Source of the DNA: Protula sp. h YS-2021 | Lineage: Eukaryota > Annelida > Polychaeta > Sabellida > Serpulidae | Length of the DNA stretch: 64,000 nucleotides | Assembly (NCBI GenBank): GCA_949752745.1 | Contig: OX457026.1 | Span: forward strand, 28,334,116-28,398,115 | Reading direction: 5' to 3' | Part shown: piece after piece, positions 1-10,939 of the stretch | How the letters are laid out: every line of letters starts with the position of its first letter | Position numbering within the stretch: the first letter of the stretch is position 1 | Position numbers and translations under genes: made by a program | The notes under the pieces: generated by a model | Told to the model about the DNA's origin: nothing | What the model saw: only the letters and a program-made list of their open reading frames with translations | Database searches by the model: none

Positions 1-810
1 ACCTCCCATCTCCAGAAATAGAACTTCAGATGTATTCGTCGCAGAAGGGCTGGGGGTACACTGCCAAGGTCAAGTTTGGAAAGGCATATGGCCTCCCCCT
101 TAAACAAGTAGCATATCAATTGGCTAGAATTACAAGTAGTTTGAATAGCCCTAAACAAACTGAACCATCTACTCAGTTACAAATAAGTCCTAATTCTGTC
201 AGACAATTCAACAGCAGTGGCCTACCTAAACAGACAGGGAGGACCAGAACCCTTTCTGCATCGAAGCTGGCATTCAAGATTCTTTCTTTCGCCCGCCAAT
301 GCCACATTACACTCAAAGCCCATCATTTAGCAGGGAAACTCAATGTACTGGCAGATCTAACTTCCAGGGTGGGCCAAATAATTCACACCGAACGGTGTCT
401 AGCCCAAACATCCTTCCAATTGGTAATAAATCAGTCACCATGGGTCCCAGCTACCCTGATCTATTTGTCAACTCCATAACGGCACAACTATTTAGATTTA
501 TCTCCCCTTGCCCAGATCCGTCGGCCTGGGCTGTGGACGCCCTCAATTGCCCATGGCCAATCCAGCAGGTACTTTACGCCTTACCAGCACAGGCAATACT
601 ACTTCAGGTCTTACAGAGAATAATCAAACTGAAGCCACGATTCCTCCTATTAGTAGCCCCATGGATACCAGTAGCCCCATGATTTGCTGTCCTGCTGCAG
701 TGCACAATCCCATGCCACAAGGAACTTCTATCCCAGTCACATTGACACAACTTTCAGCCGTCCCCCACCTACTGAATCTGCACCTATGGTGCCTGACTAG
801 TCCTTCTTAA
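1..810 (+). pseudogene. DIRS RT/RNase H remnant (RNase H end)
   Basis: Conceptual translation follows the C-terminal half of the intact element's RT/RNase H frame. It has SPEIELQ at the start, then SKLAFKILS, then HHLAGKLNVLADLTSR and the downstream SPCPDPSAWAVDALNCPW region, ending near LLNLHLWCLTSPS. The reading is spread over at least two frames, so there is one or more frameshifts. The RNase H aspartate motif QTDASHAGWG reads QMYSSQKGWG here, so the first catalytic Asp is lost. The RT part lies outside the window. This is a dead gene. Confidence 0.8.
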
Positions 811-1815
811 AGAAAAAAGGCTTCCCAGAGAGGGTAGTGGATAAAATGATCAATGGCCACAAACAATCCACAGCAAAAGTTTACAGGACTCAATGGAATA
901 AGTTTGCCTCCTGGTGCGCCACATCGAAAACATACCCATTCTAGACTTCTCCGCTGGTAGTAGCGGATTTTCTGGACCACTTATTCACAGATGAACAACT
1001 AAATGTGGGCTCCATCGAAGGCTACAGGGCAGCTATAGGTTCTAAACTTAAAACATCCACAGGTTACGATTCAGGGAAAGATTCAGCTCTATCTCAACTG
1101 ATCAGACACTTTAAAGTAAACCCTCCCCCCTAATGCGCCCACCATAGCGAAATGGGATCTGTCTTTAGTGCTCGTCTTCCTTCAAAGGTCTTATATTGCT
1201 ACCCTGAGATTTACCTTTAGTATTAGGGTCAGGCAAGCGAAGAAGCGAAATACACACTCTAGACAGAACAATAAGCAAGGAAAATGGGACCTGGGAAAGT
1301 CTTCCTTGTCCCAAGGGCAGAATTCATGGGGAAGACCCATATTAGCACTCGTGGAATGATCATCTTTAATCATGTAGGCCTTCCATCCCTACCGGAGATG
1401 CAGACCCCTAAAGGTTGGGTCTCATTGTGCTCCGTGAAAGCACTACGCCAATATCTAGATATTTCAGAAATATATAGGTCATAAGGTCAAAAAGCGTTGA
1501 TCATCTCCTACATGCCCAAATTTGGCCTCGCAAAACAAACGATATCCAGGTACATGAAAGAGGTCATTATCACAGCGTACGAAAAGGCATAATCGGATAC
1601 AAACCTTCAATCAGAACTAAATATTAAAGCCCATCAAATTAACAAGTAGGGCTCTACGTAATGCGTCTTTCTCTGAAATATTCAAAATGGGATGTTGGGC
1701 TTCACCCAATTCGTTTATCAAGTATTATCTTAAAGACTTTTCCCCGGATTTCAGATTTCAGTTATTTATTCCTTGGGGTCTTTTAGAGCAGCAGAAGCCA
1801 CAATTAAAGCCTAAT
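806..1815 (+). pseudogene. DIRS tyrosine recombinase remnant
   Basis: Translation matches the recombinase of the intact element, from FLKKKGFPERVVDKMINGHK through YRTQWNKFASWC and the GYRAAIGSKLK core to the C-terminal SFIKYYLKDF, where the nucleophile tyrosine would lie. It has an in-frame stop just after TSKTYPF, and the box I arginine region (RRGEI in the intact copy) is shifted and lost near 1230-1250. It directly follows the RNase H remnant, as in the intact element. It is non-functional. Confidence 0.8.
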
Positions 1816-2964
1816 CCTTTTATGTCGCAGACCATCCATTCCAAGACCTAAGAAAAAGGGCAAACAAAAGAGTGGACCGTCCAAAGATCGCAACGGCTAT
1901 CAATGCAAGTTTAAGAAATAGCCACTTCACCGACGGATTGGATTGCCTGCTAAAAAGCAGTCAGTTAGGCAGTCATTAGTAGAACTTACATTAAGCCCAT
2001 CAAAATGGGCATAGGCACGGTTTTTTTATATCTTACCCAAGAAAATGCTTGTAAGGTACTGTCACTGCAGTAAGTGCTCCCTTCTCATTGGCTTATTTTC
2101 ACTTCAGCCCCTTTTTTTCTAGTCACAGGAAAAAGAGTGGAGGGGGGATGAGGATAGACGCCTCTCCGTCTTACCCGGTTCGGCAAGGACGTGTCATTGT
2201 CTGATCCCGTGAGAAGGAGAGCCCATCCTACAGTGACCGTATTACAGGTACCCATGGTACCATTTATGGGAACTGTGCCCAAAAGTAATAAAATCGTGAA
2301 TTATCTCACTATTTCTTGATTTTGTGATAATAACTACACTCTATGAGTGTCTACTGACTTGTGATCTTGCGAATTTAGCAGTAATTAGCAGAATTATGAT
2401 TTTAATGAATGAAGCCTTGTCAAATACCTCAGTGCGAGTCCCATGTACTTACTCAGGTTTTTAGACTACTAGTATGCATTTATTGACAAAGTCAGAGCTA
2501 ATTTCTTCTTTGTATATCTTTATTTTTATGTAAATCATTTTTTAGATTTAGTGTTTTCTTTGAGAAACATATTAAAGTCAATAAAGTATGTTACTGAAAT
2601 TTTACACATGACACATAGCATCGAGTATCCTAGGTCGGGCTTCATCCAGTGGGAGGCAGGCGGGGAATGGTTAGGATACTCAGTCAGGCAGTCTGTACGT
2701 CAGTCGCCAGACAGAGCCCATCACTGCCTTCTATGTTTGTTTTAGCTTAATTTACATTGTTTATTGTCAATGGTTCAGGAGTGTTCCACCTGACCAGATC
2801 TTAGAAGAAATTAAAAGAAACGGAACATAGTCTGAGCCTTTTTATCTACCTCTAAACTTTAATCGCGCTAGACAACGCACTGTGACGAGTGTATTAGCGT
2901 AATTCGCGAAATTTGTATGCAATTTGACAGAATGGCAGGCTCCCCTGCTCGGGGCTCTACTCCC
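1816..2964 (+). other. 3' noncoding part of decayed DIRS copy
   Basis: No convincing reading frame. The start (about 1830-1920) is a basic, Lys/Arg-rich remnant that parallels the region just downstream of the recombinase in the intact element. The stretch 2140-2280 is rich in CCGT/ACGG blocks, as are the untranslated parts of the intact element. Short open frames here look accidental. Confidence 0.5.
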
Positions 2965-3053
2965 ATCTAAAAGTAGAGATAAGTGAATTCAAAGTTTTTA
3001 CGAAGTAAAACGCGCTTTTACGAGTAAAAGCGCAATTCCCGTTCTCCACGTTT
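2965..3053. repeat. Internal complementary region of decayed DIRS copy
   Basis: Contains AGATAAGTGAATTCAAAG followed by TTTTACGAGTAAAAGCGCAA and GTTCTCCACG. These are the two terminal extensions of the element joined head to tail. Relative to the intact copy's region at 19901-20010 it is shorter, lacking the middle TATCGTTTTATTTCG block. The downstream inverted copy is at about 3255-3326. Confidence 0.7.
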
Positions 3054-3326
3054 AGCCTATCCTCCCTCCCACCCATCCCACAACAAGCCTGGGTGCGTTG
3101 ACACCACTTAAATTGAGGCTTAAAGGGAATGATTGATGTCTCTAAATGACGTAATACTTAGTATTCCTGCATTCCCATTGGTCAGATGGATGGGGAAATT
3201 GCAAGAAAAATTTTCATTCTTATTGCATGGTAACATACAACTGGAAGGGAACCCATCTAAAAGTGGAGAACGCGAATTGCGCTCGTACTCGTAAAAGCGC
3301 GTTTTACGAAAATAAAACGCTAGTTT

Positions 3327-4689
3327 ACTGTATATTTCATGCAGTGTAAGTTAGTTCAATCATCAGAAAAATCTCTGTCAATGCAGCGAATATATGAGGG
3401 ACGGAAAATAGGCACTGATGATGAATCGAATCACTGGCTTGCCTAATATATAATATATAATATATCGCTCTGGGATCATTATTTTTCAGTCATTTGAATA
3501 ACACGTCGGCGGATGCATCAGTAGAACGACAACACCTCCAGGGAAAGTCAACCCCTCCCCGAAGACAAATACACCCCTCCACCAATACTCCCTTCGAAAA
3601 ATAGTTTTTGAAAATGTTTGGAAAAAAGACAGAAACTAATGTAATGCACTGCTGTATGTTATATTTTTATGCGCTCATGTATGTTATACTTTGGTGTATT
3701 TGGTATTAAAACAAACAGTTTTTTTATTTCTGATCAATTTAGGTGTACTGTCCATGAGTTGTTACTGAATTATGACATTCATTATCACAAAACTGTATAA
3801 AACTGATTCACGATAAAAATACATAAGCGAATTATTGAAGCGAAGTTTATAGTAACTTTTCACAACAGCAAATTGACAATCATCGCATGACACAGTCTCA
3901 CATCGATGCGTGCATCAAAGCCTGAAGTACCTAATGGACACACTGTGATGCAAGGACACAAAAGAATAAGTAAGAATTGCAATTTTACAAAGGTCACATT
4001 AATAACAGCACAGCCCCAAGTACCTCCATTGCGGAACGAGCCCTTACATCTATTACTTTTATGAAATTGCAGTTCTACATTAACACGACTCCAAGCCACT
4101 GCACAATAAAGAAAAATTCGAGGGATCCAACTCTGTCATAATTACAAAAAAAAAAAAAAAAAAACAGCAGTGAATCCTTCAAAGCTTCGAGCCTTTAAGT
4201 CTGTGACTACGTAAAGCCACCGAATTTCTTGAAACATAGCAAAACTATAGGTTTTAATCAAATGGGATTCAATTACAAACATAACACACACAAGTGATTG
4301 CTTTCCGGTAAATACAAATGGGCTGATTGAACCAAAATGCAATTCGTGATTACTATTTAATTGAATAACACTCTTGTAATTTGGCGGGGGAAATGCAATT
4401 AATAGATGCTATTGATAAGATTACTATTCACAAAACTGGGTATTAAAAGGCCTTATTTGTCGTTACTTTTAACTAAAAAATGGAAGTGATAAAGTTTTAT
4501 AAATTGTTTTATTTTCGAATTTAATTGCAATCACCAGTCTTAATGACAATTGCAATTGAGATTTATTACTCTTACATCGAAGATATAAGCATCTGATCTG
4601 ATTCACTAATCTCACACCAGACTTGAGCAATTCGCTATCAAACATGGCAAGACTTCATTCCTACCAGTGCGGGCGAACGGTGGCTTCTG
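3327..4689. other. AT-rich intergenic stretch
   Basis: No supported gene. It holds a TATAATATATAA-type AT run near 3445-3465 and an adenine run at 4144-4162. Short open frames lack coding character. Confidence 0.5.
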
Positions 4690-5260
4690 CCCTGCATTCA
4701 ACATGCAAATTGCAAATCTGGAATTATCCCAGTATCCGAACATTATGGTTCGTTTAGTTTTTTAAATAGGATGTTTAAAATTCTCTGAAGCAAAGCACGA
4801 GAGACCATTATTTCTTGTTTAGCAACCCTACCCCCCCCCCCCCAAAAAAAAAGACCAAAACATCCAACTTCTAAAGGGGAAGAAAGTAACAGAGACAGAT
4901 ACCTGGTATTCAAAACGCAAAGGGGTGGGGCTTCATACCACATAATTTCCCAAGAGGTCCTTGTACAAAATTTAAACGATTATGCTTTCCTTTTTGTATC
5001 CATTTTCAGTCATGATTACTTTTCAGTTATCAGACACATATACATATAACCTATTTGGGGCGTGGCAAGTGAGATCGAACCATTACCTTGTCCGAAAACA
5101 CCTATATTAATGGCTGGAAAATTGTGCCCGGTGTCCGGGACAGGGAGGCATCCCAATTATCCCAGTTAACCAATTCTTGTTACATAGAAACCAATTAAAA
5201 GATGCTGAAATATATGGTGTAAATTAGGGAGTTACACAGGTTTGTATAAATGACTGAATT
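4690..5260. repeat. Dispersed repeat, copy 1
   Basis: Several blocks recur in the same order at about 54300-54730. They include CTGGTATTCAAAAC, then GATCGA(A/G)CCATTACC, then AAATTGTG(C/T)CCGGTGTCC, TTAACCA and GAAATAT. This marks a diverged interspersed repeat of unknown class. No coding frame or terminal repeats were recognised. Confidence 0.55.
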
Positions 5261-6636
5261 GGTGGAAATTTTCCCTAGATCCACAAACTTAAGCCTTCCT
5301 CTTGCTTCTAGGTGCTGAGCTCTGTAAGTAAATAAAAAAAAAAAAACGTTTAGGGTAATAATGCAAAGTCATAGTTTGAAGTCTTCCCTTTGTTGCGAGA
5401 ATCCTTAACAGGAAATGTATTGCAGCAATCCACCCGACTGTTCCTTGTTGCTAACGCAAATCTGACAGTTCTCAGCTTCTGTGAGGATATCGCCGGATGT
5501 GTCAGGTTTGTTTGAGTTGAACTCCACATTCATTAACAACATAAGATGCGGCCCTAAAATTTGGACCTCAATCTGATGTTACCTCCAGATTCTGAACCTT
5601 ATTTAACGGAGCAACTTTGGCATGATGTCTTGTCAAGAACACTCATAAAGTCGCTACGTGCGTCACCTGCAATCAAAGATATTACATTCTGTTTTAGTGT
5701 CATCCAGGCAGCACCCTCCGCCCGTCTAGAAGGATATGAACTCATCAACAGCGGTTCCAGAAATACCTTTAGGGTATTGAACACAGTCAACGGTAATTGA
5801 ATGATGACCTCTGTCAAAAATATGAATGATGCTAATTACAGTAACCTAAAAAAAACGAAAATTTGGTTTATATTATTTGTTGTTATTTATTAATCAGAAA
5901 AAGAGGAATGCAGCTTAAGTAACTTGTCAACTTTTTCTCTATGAAATTTGGCTTTTTTACTTTGAATAAATGGACTGAAATGTCTTCGCATCACGAAATA
6001 AAATATTTTGTTTTCCAGGTATTCAGGGTAAGCAAATAATCGACTCCCCTGCCGTCATCCAAACCTAACAAACTGTAGAAAAAGCTCTGAATTGGTATTT
6101 TCTGCAACCAAGCTCCTTTTTTTATCATACTATGTTATCATTTTTGAAGCTGCATGAAAACAAGCGTTTTCTTTCTTTGTTCCTTTCTTTCTTCCTTTCT
6201 GTCTTTCTATTTATTTTAGATCTTTTTTTGTTGGTATACCCATTCCGTGTCACTTGATATCTCGACTAAAAAAACGTAATACACTATATTATAGTTACTA
6301 AACTCAACAGAATTATGCAATAAACTTTGTTTGCAAGGGGTTTGTTTCCTCGGAGTACCGGAAGTTCTTTTCGCAATCCAAGAGTATGCATTACAACTGC
6401 CAATCAAGGAGTACTGGGTGATCCGTAAATAACTCTTAACATTTTATAAACACGACTCTTTAAAATTTCCCATTACCTTTGTATTATTAACCATGGTACA
6501 GCAATGCGCAGCCTGCCCTAATGATTCTCAGCGTCATATATGTGTGCATGGCAGAACTGTTTCCCACGCCTAATGGATCTGCTGTCGTGATCTTATTTCT
6601 CATCCCAAACTTTGATGAAAAAGACTTATGGAAAAA
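5261..6636. other. Intergenic stretch with CTTT microsatellite
   Basis: No supported gene. A TTTC/CTTT-rich microsatellite lies at about 6165-6210. The open frame at 5561-5800 has no recognisable motif or splice context. Confidence 0.45.
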
Positions 6637-8062
6637 GACTTATGGAATGCCGTTTTAACATTTGATGCTTATTTTTGATATCAAAATATAATTAAAAATC
6701 TCAAGAAATCAATGAAGATCTCAAAAATTTATATTTTGCTATCATTAATTGAATTTAAGGTGGCAAAAATTTATTTTTGAGATCAGAAATCAAACTTACA
6801 AACTTAAAAAATCTCAAGAGAGATACACATTTACATAAAATTTAACGAATCGTCAAGTAAATTTTGGAGATGAAAATTTGAATTATTGAGATCAATAATA
6901 ACAACACAATTTTTGATCTCAAGAATTGCTTCTTTTTTGCACAGTAAAAAATTTAAAGAAAGACTCTATGGAATTTTCACATTTATTAGAGAATTATTGA
7001 TATCAAGAATTAATTTTTGATCTCAAAAGTCGAATTTTTGATATCAAGGATTAATCTTTGATCTCAATAAATCCATATTTTGATATCAAGAATTAATTTT
7101 TGCTATCTGTAATTGTATTATCAATCTTGAGCTCAATAATTGATTTTCTATATATTGATATCAAGAATTTATTTCAGATATCATTATTTCAGACTGATAC
7201 TTTTTAATTTGTATTTTGAAATCTGCAAACGATTTTTGACCTCAAAAACTGATTCTTGATATCAAAATATCAGTCTATTTTTTTAAATAAAAAAATCAGA
7301 AACACGCATCTGTAAATAAATAATGGCTGTCCTTGTATACAGAATCTTTATTTTAATTTTTTACTGTACCAAAAAGAAGCAATTCTTTAGATCAAAAATT
7401 GTGTTGTTATTATTGATCTCAATAATTCAAATTTTCATCTCCGAAATTTAATTGACGATTCGTTATATTTTATGTGAATGTGTGTCTCCCTTAAGATTTT
7501 TTAGGTTTGTAAAATTGATTTTTTGATCTCAAAAATAAATTTTTGCCATCTAAAATTCAATTATTGTTAGCAAAATATAAATTAATGAGATCTATATTGA
7601 TTTATTGATATCTCTAAATATATTTTGATATAAAAAATAAGCATTAAATGTTAAAACGGCATTCCATAAGACTCTGTATACAAGGTCCAGTCATTATTAA
7701 TTTACAGATGTGTACTTCTGAATTTTTTATTTAAAAAATAGACTGATATTTTGATGTCAAAAATAAATGTTTGAGATAAAAAAATCATTTGCAGATTTCA
7801 AAATGCAAATTAAAAAAGTTTCATTCTGAAATAATGATATCTGAAATAAATTCTTGAAATCAATAAAAGGAAAATGAATTATTAAGCTCAAAATTGATAT
7901 TTTGCTCTCAGATATTTATTTTTTGCTACCAAGAATTGAATTTTGGATCTCAAAAATTTTTGATATCATTTAATATTTCTTGATATCTCTAAATATTTAT
8001 TGATATCAAAAGTTATTTTTTGAGATCGAGAATACATTAAGAGATATCAAAAATACAATTAC
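6637..8062. repeat. AT-rich interleaved foldback repeat
   Basis: A roughly 1.4-kb AT-rich block built from variants of TTGATATCAAAAAT and TTGATCTCAAAAAT. Two pairs of inverted repeats are interleaved. Arm A (about 6637-6955) is the reverse complement of about 7370-7668; both carry GGCATTCCATAAG at the outer end and a GAAGCAATTCTT block at the inner end. Arm B (about 6960-7345) is the reverse complement of about 7672-8060; both carry ATTTTGAAATCTGCAAA-type and CTTGTATACAG blocks. The order is therefore A-B-A'-B'. No protein is encoded. Single-strand folding would be pseudoknot-like rather than a simple hairpin. It may be a non-autonomous foldback transposon or two copies in tandem. Confidence 0.75.
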
Positions 8063-10754
8063 AGATAGCGTTCAGTTTTACCTGAGAAAAGGTAGGTGAG
8101 TGAATCATTCCTTGAGCAGATTACTCAGACAGTGACTGGTGACAGGAAGCAGGTGGTTAGGGAGGGCATGAAGGGCGCGTTGGGAGAAACGCTGCACTGT
8201 GTTCAAATTTATTTATCTCTGATGGTTAAATAAACTGTGTTGGCAAAGTTGTTACTTTTTGTTTTTTAATACTTAAAAAAACTCTGTCGCCGTTTTGGTC
8301 GTTGCCGTTCTGGCCGTCGCCGTTTTGGTCTTCTCCGTTATGGCCGTTGCCGTTATGTCCGGATACCGAAATATTTTGTCGGATAGGTACGTTGGCCCTC
8401 TCTTTGATTTTGAGACAAACTTTCGGTAGAAACAAAACTGGACTCGTTTGCTAAATATAGTTGCAAAAGTATGCAAAATAGAATGCTTGTGTGTGTCTTT
8501 TACATGCGGATTGTTATACAGTTGACACATAATAGGTGTGATTATAAATGAATATTGCTTTCTTTGTGTTTGGACATCAAACTTGAATCTGTGGGCAACC
8601 CGCTAAATTTTACCCAAGTAGTACCAAGTCTCCCAAATGGGAACCCTCTGAAATAGTGCACATGTTATCCGGTCCCAAGGGTGGTCCGATTTCAGAGGTT
8701 CCACTGTACTTGACACGACCATAGCAGCATAACTAACAGTAGAAAGCATCGCAGAGGAGTGCAAAAGATATGTAAATCATCAGAGAATATATTGGTACTA
8801 AAATCATGAAACAAAAATAAACCCACATTCGGGTCTGGACTGATCCGAAAACCCTCCCTCCCTCTCCTCCCCCCTCCCTCCCTCAACCTTGCTCACTGCT
8901 CCACTTTCCTTTCCGACTCGCGCTACCAGTGCTACATGCTGCGGGAGGGTTTTTAGGGCTAGTCATCCGATCGTGTGGTTTTGTCATTACCTTGACTCAG
9001 AGGCTGAACCCCCCCCCCCCCCAAGTGCAAAGAGGACATTTGTAGTGAGCCTCCACCTCCTGTATTGAACATGGAATGAGTCTTTTTCTTGGCATGAAAG
9101 CTCTTTCATTACGCATGTGTTTGCTAATCTACTAAAAATAACTCGCATGTAAATCGAGAAGGGTTGAAAGAATCAACGCCTGACACGAAAACAGTTTTTG
9201 AAGCATTGTTAACCCGTTTTCTTTACCTAAAGCAGAAAACACAATATTTAGTTGACTTTCTAAACGAAATCTTCAAAATTCTACTCAAATCAAACAGATA
9301 TTAGCATTGTATAATAGCAAGGTTACGCAAAGAATTGGGGACATGCGCTGTTTAGCCAGTGTCAATCGAGACAATTTCTTTCACCTAACATAGCCAATAT
9401 TTGCACACACATTATATTTTCATTCTCTCATGAAAATAATGCTTTTTTTGCAAATATGCCTATCACTAACAATGTTCATTTAGAGGGTTAAATGATCTAA
9501 ATGGTATCAAACTTCAGCATTTCGAAGAACACTTAACATGATTACTTAACATGAACAAAGTATACAGAAGGTAAACAGGGATTAAAAATTAATTACTGTA
9601 GAAACATCCTACATGTTACTATAATTAATGCGTTTGGATTGCAAGTCAGAAGTGGGCTCTTAAAGGATAAATATTTCAAATACTGTACATCGTTATCAGC
9701 TGCTATAAATTAGTTGGTAACTAGTGCCTCTCTGGCAGGGTCATTCATTATCCGTGCTGAAAAAGGGGGCTTTCATTGAAGCACTGTCTTGTTGATGAAA
9801 TATTTTACAATGTCCTTCAGATTTGGAAATACTAACCCGTAATTAAGAATTACGTGTACATACTCGAAATGCCATCTCATATTGAAGAGATGATTGTTCT
9901 TATTCAGGATTCTGTATGAAAAATTAATGACACTAAAAGTACACATGTAATTACAGATGACGTTGTGAAATTGGCAAAAAGAAATACAAAAAACTGAAAT
10001 GCAAAATGGTTGGTTGCATGCCTTGGATATGAAAGAGCAAACCTACAATTTATAGCTCTCTCCACTACCTGTTTGTCTGCCTGTCTGCTTGTCTCTCTGT
10101 CGGTCTGTCTGTCTGTCTGCCTGTCTGTCTGTCCGTTTGTCATTCTTTCTCTCTCCTTACTGTATGCTAAAAATATTTCGACACACTGCGAATAACACCT
10201 GTAGTTGCTTTCACAGCTGGATTAATATTAAAAAGATATAGTATGATGTCACCAGGTTAATTGTTGTGCCCTCGGCAAAATACTTGTGTTGAATTTATGA
10301 GGTCTTGGAGATACTTCAGCGCTATAAAACAGCGATACATAGAACCACGAAAATAAACTAAACGGTAAATTTGTTTTAAAATTATTTCTACGTCAGTTTT
10401 GTGTGTGAGAAACAATATTTTGGAAAGTCTACTTTCTTCACTTTTCGGAAAAGACGCGATTGTGGTCAGGCCCACACGCAGCTGTAGCCAGAAACGGAGG
10501 TAAGGGTGATAGTTCCGTTCACTAAACACACACACACAGACACACACCCACACACGCGCACCCACATACACACACACACACACACAAAGAAAAAAAGAAA
10601 ACAGATTTCGATGAATGTTCATCTCATCTGTTGTCCTTTATATAGGACTTTGGAACAGTCTTGGAAATATTGTATGACCACAGGTATAGGAATGTTTTTA
10701 TCACAGCGGACTGGAGCACGAATCTTTTGGAGCATCCAGCCTCCACCCCAAGAT
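8063..10754. other. Intergenic stretch with simple repeats
   Basis: No supported gene. It contains a short degenerate minisatellite of GCCGTTTTGGTC-like units at about 8283-8360, a cytosine run near 9009-9022, a CTGT/CTGC microsatellite at about 10074-10137 and a CA/CACACG microsatellite at about 10527-10588. The open frames through these repeats are artefacts of repeat periodicity. Confidence 0.55.
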
Positions 10755-10939
10755 TTATAAATCTTTACTGCAAGCCCTCTCAAGTATTTTCGGTCTAAAT
10801 TCGTGGTGACCCAGTAAACCTAGAGATAACATCTTCACTTCCTTCCAAATGTCGCTCTGCGAAATGTCGCTGGACCAGATGTTGGGATACTTAATATCCA
10901 AACTATCAACCAGGGAAATCGGCGCTTGGAAACTATTTC
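10755..10939 (-). CDS. Candidate 3'-terminal exon, unknown product
   Basis: On the minus strand a pyrimidine-rich tract ending in TTTGTCAAG is followed by an open frame of about 61 codons to a stop. It contains SLVDSLDIKYPNIWSSD and FRPKILERACSKDL. Composition looks protein-like and the upstream AG is a plausible acceptor, so this could be a last exon. No family was recognised and no partner exon was found. It may equally be chance. Confidence 0.22.

Larger units (their letters stand above)
1..3326 (+). mobile_element. Decayed DIRS-type retrotransposon, 3' half
   Basis: A degenerate copy of the same DIRS-type family as the intact element at 19.6-27.6 kb, in the opposite orientation and cut by the window start. 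In order it shows an RNase H remnant, a tyrosine recombinase remnant, a 3' noncoding stretch, an internal complementary region near 2965-3053 and a diverged 3' inverted terminal repeat ending near 3326. The segment GGCAGGCTCCCCTGCTC just before the internal complementary region is shared with the intact element. Stops and frameshifts break every reading frame, so it cannot be autonomous. DIRS elements integrate by tyrosine recombinase and make no target duplication; none was looked for. The 3' boundary is placed where the match to the intact element's outer end stops. Confidence 0.85.
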
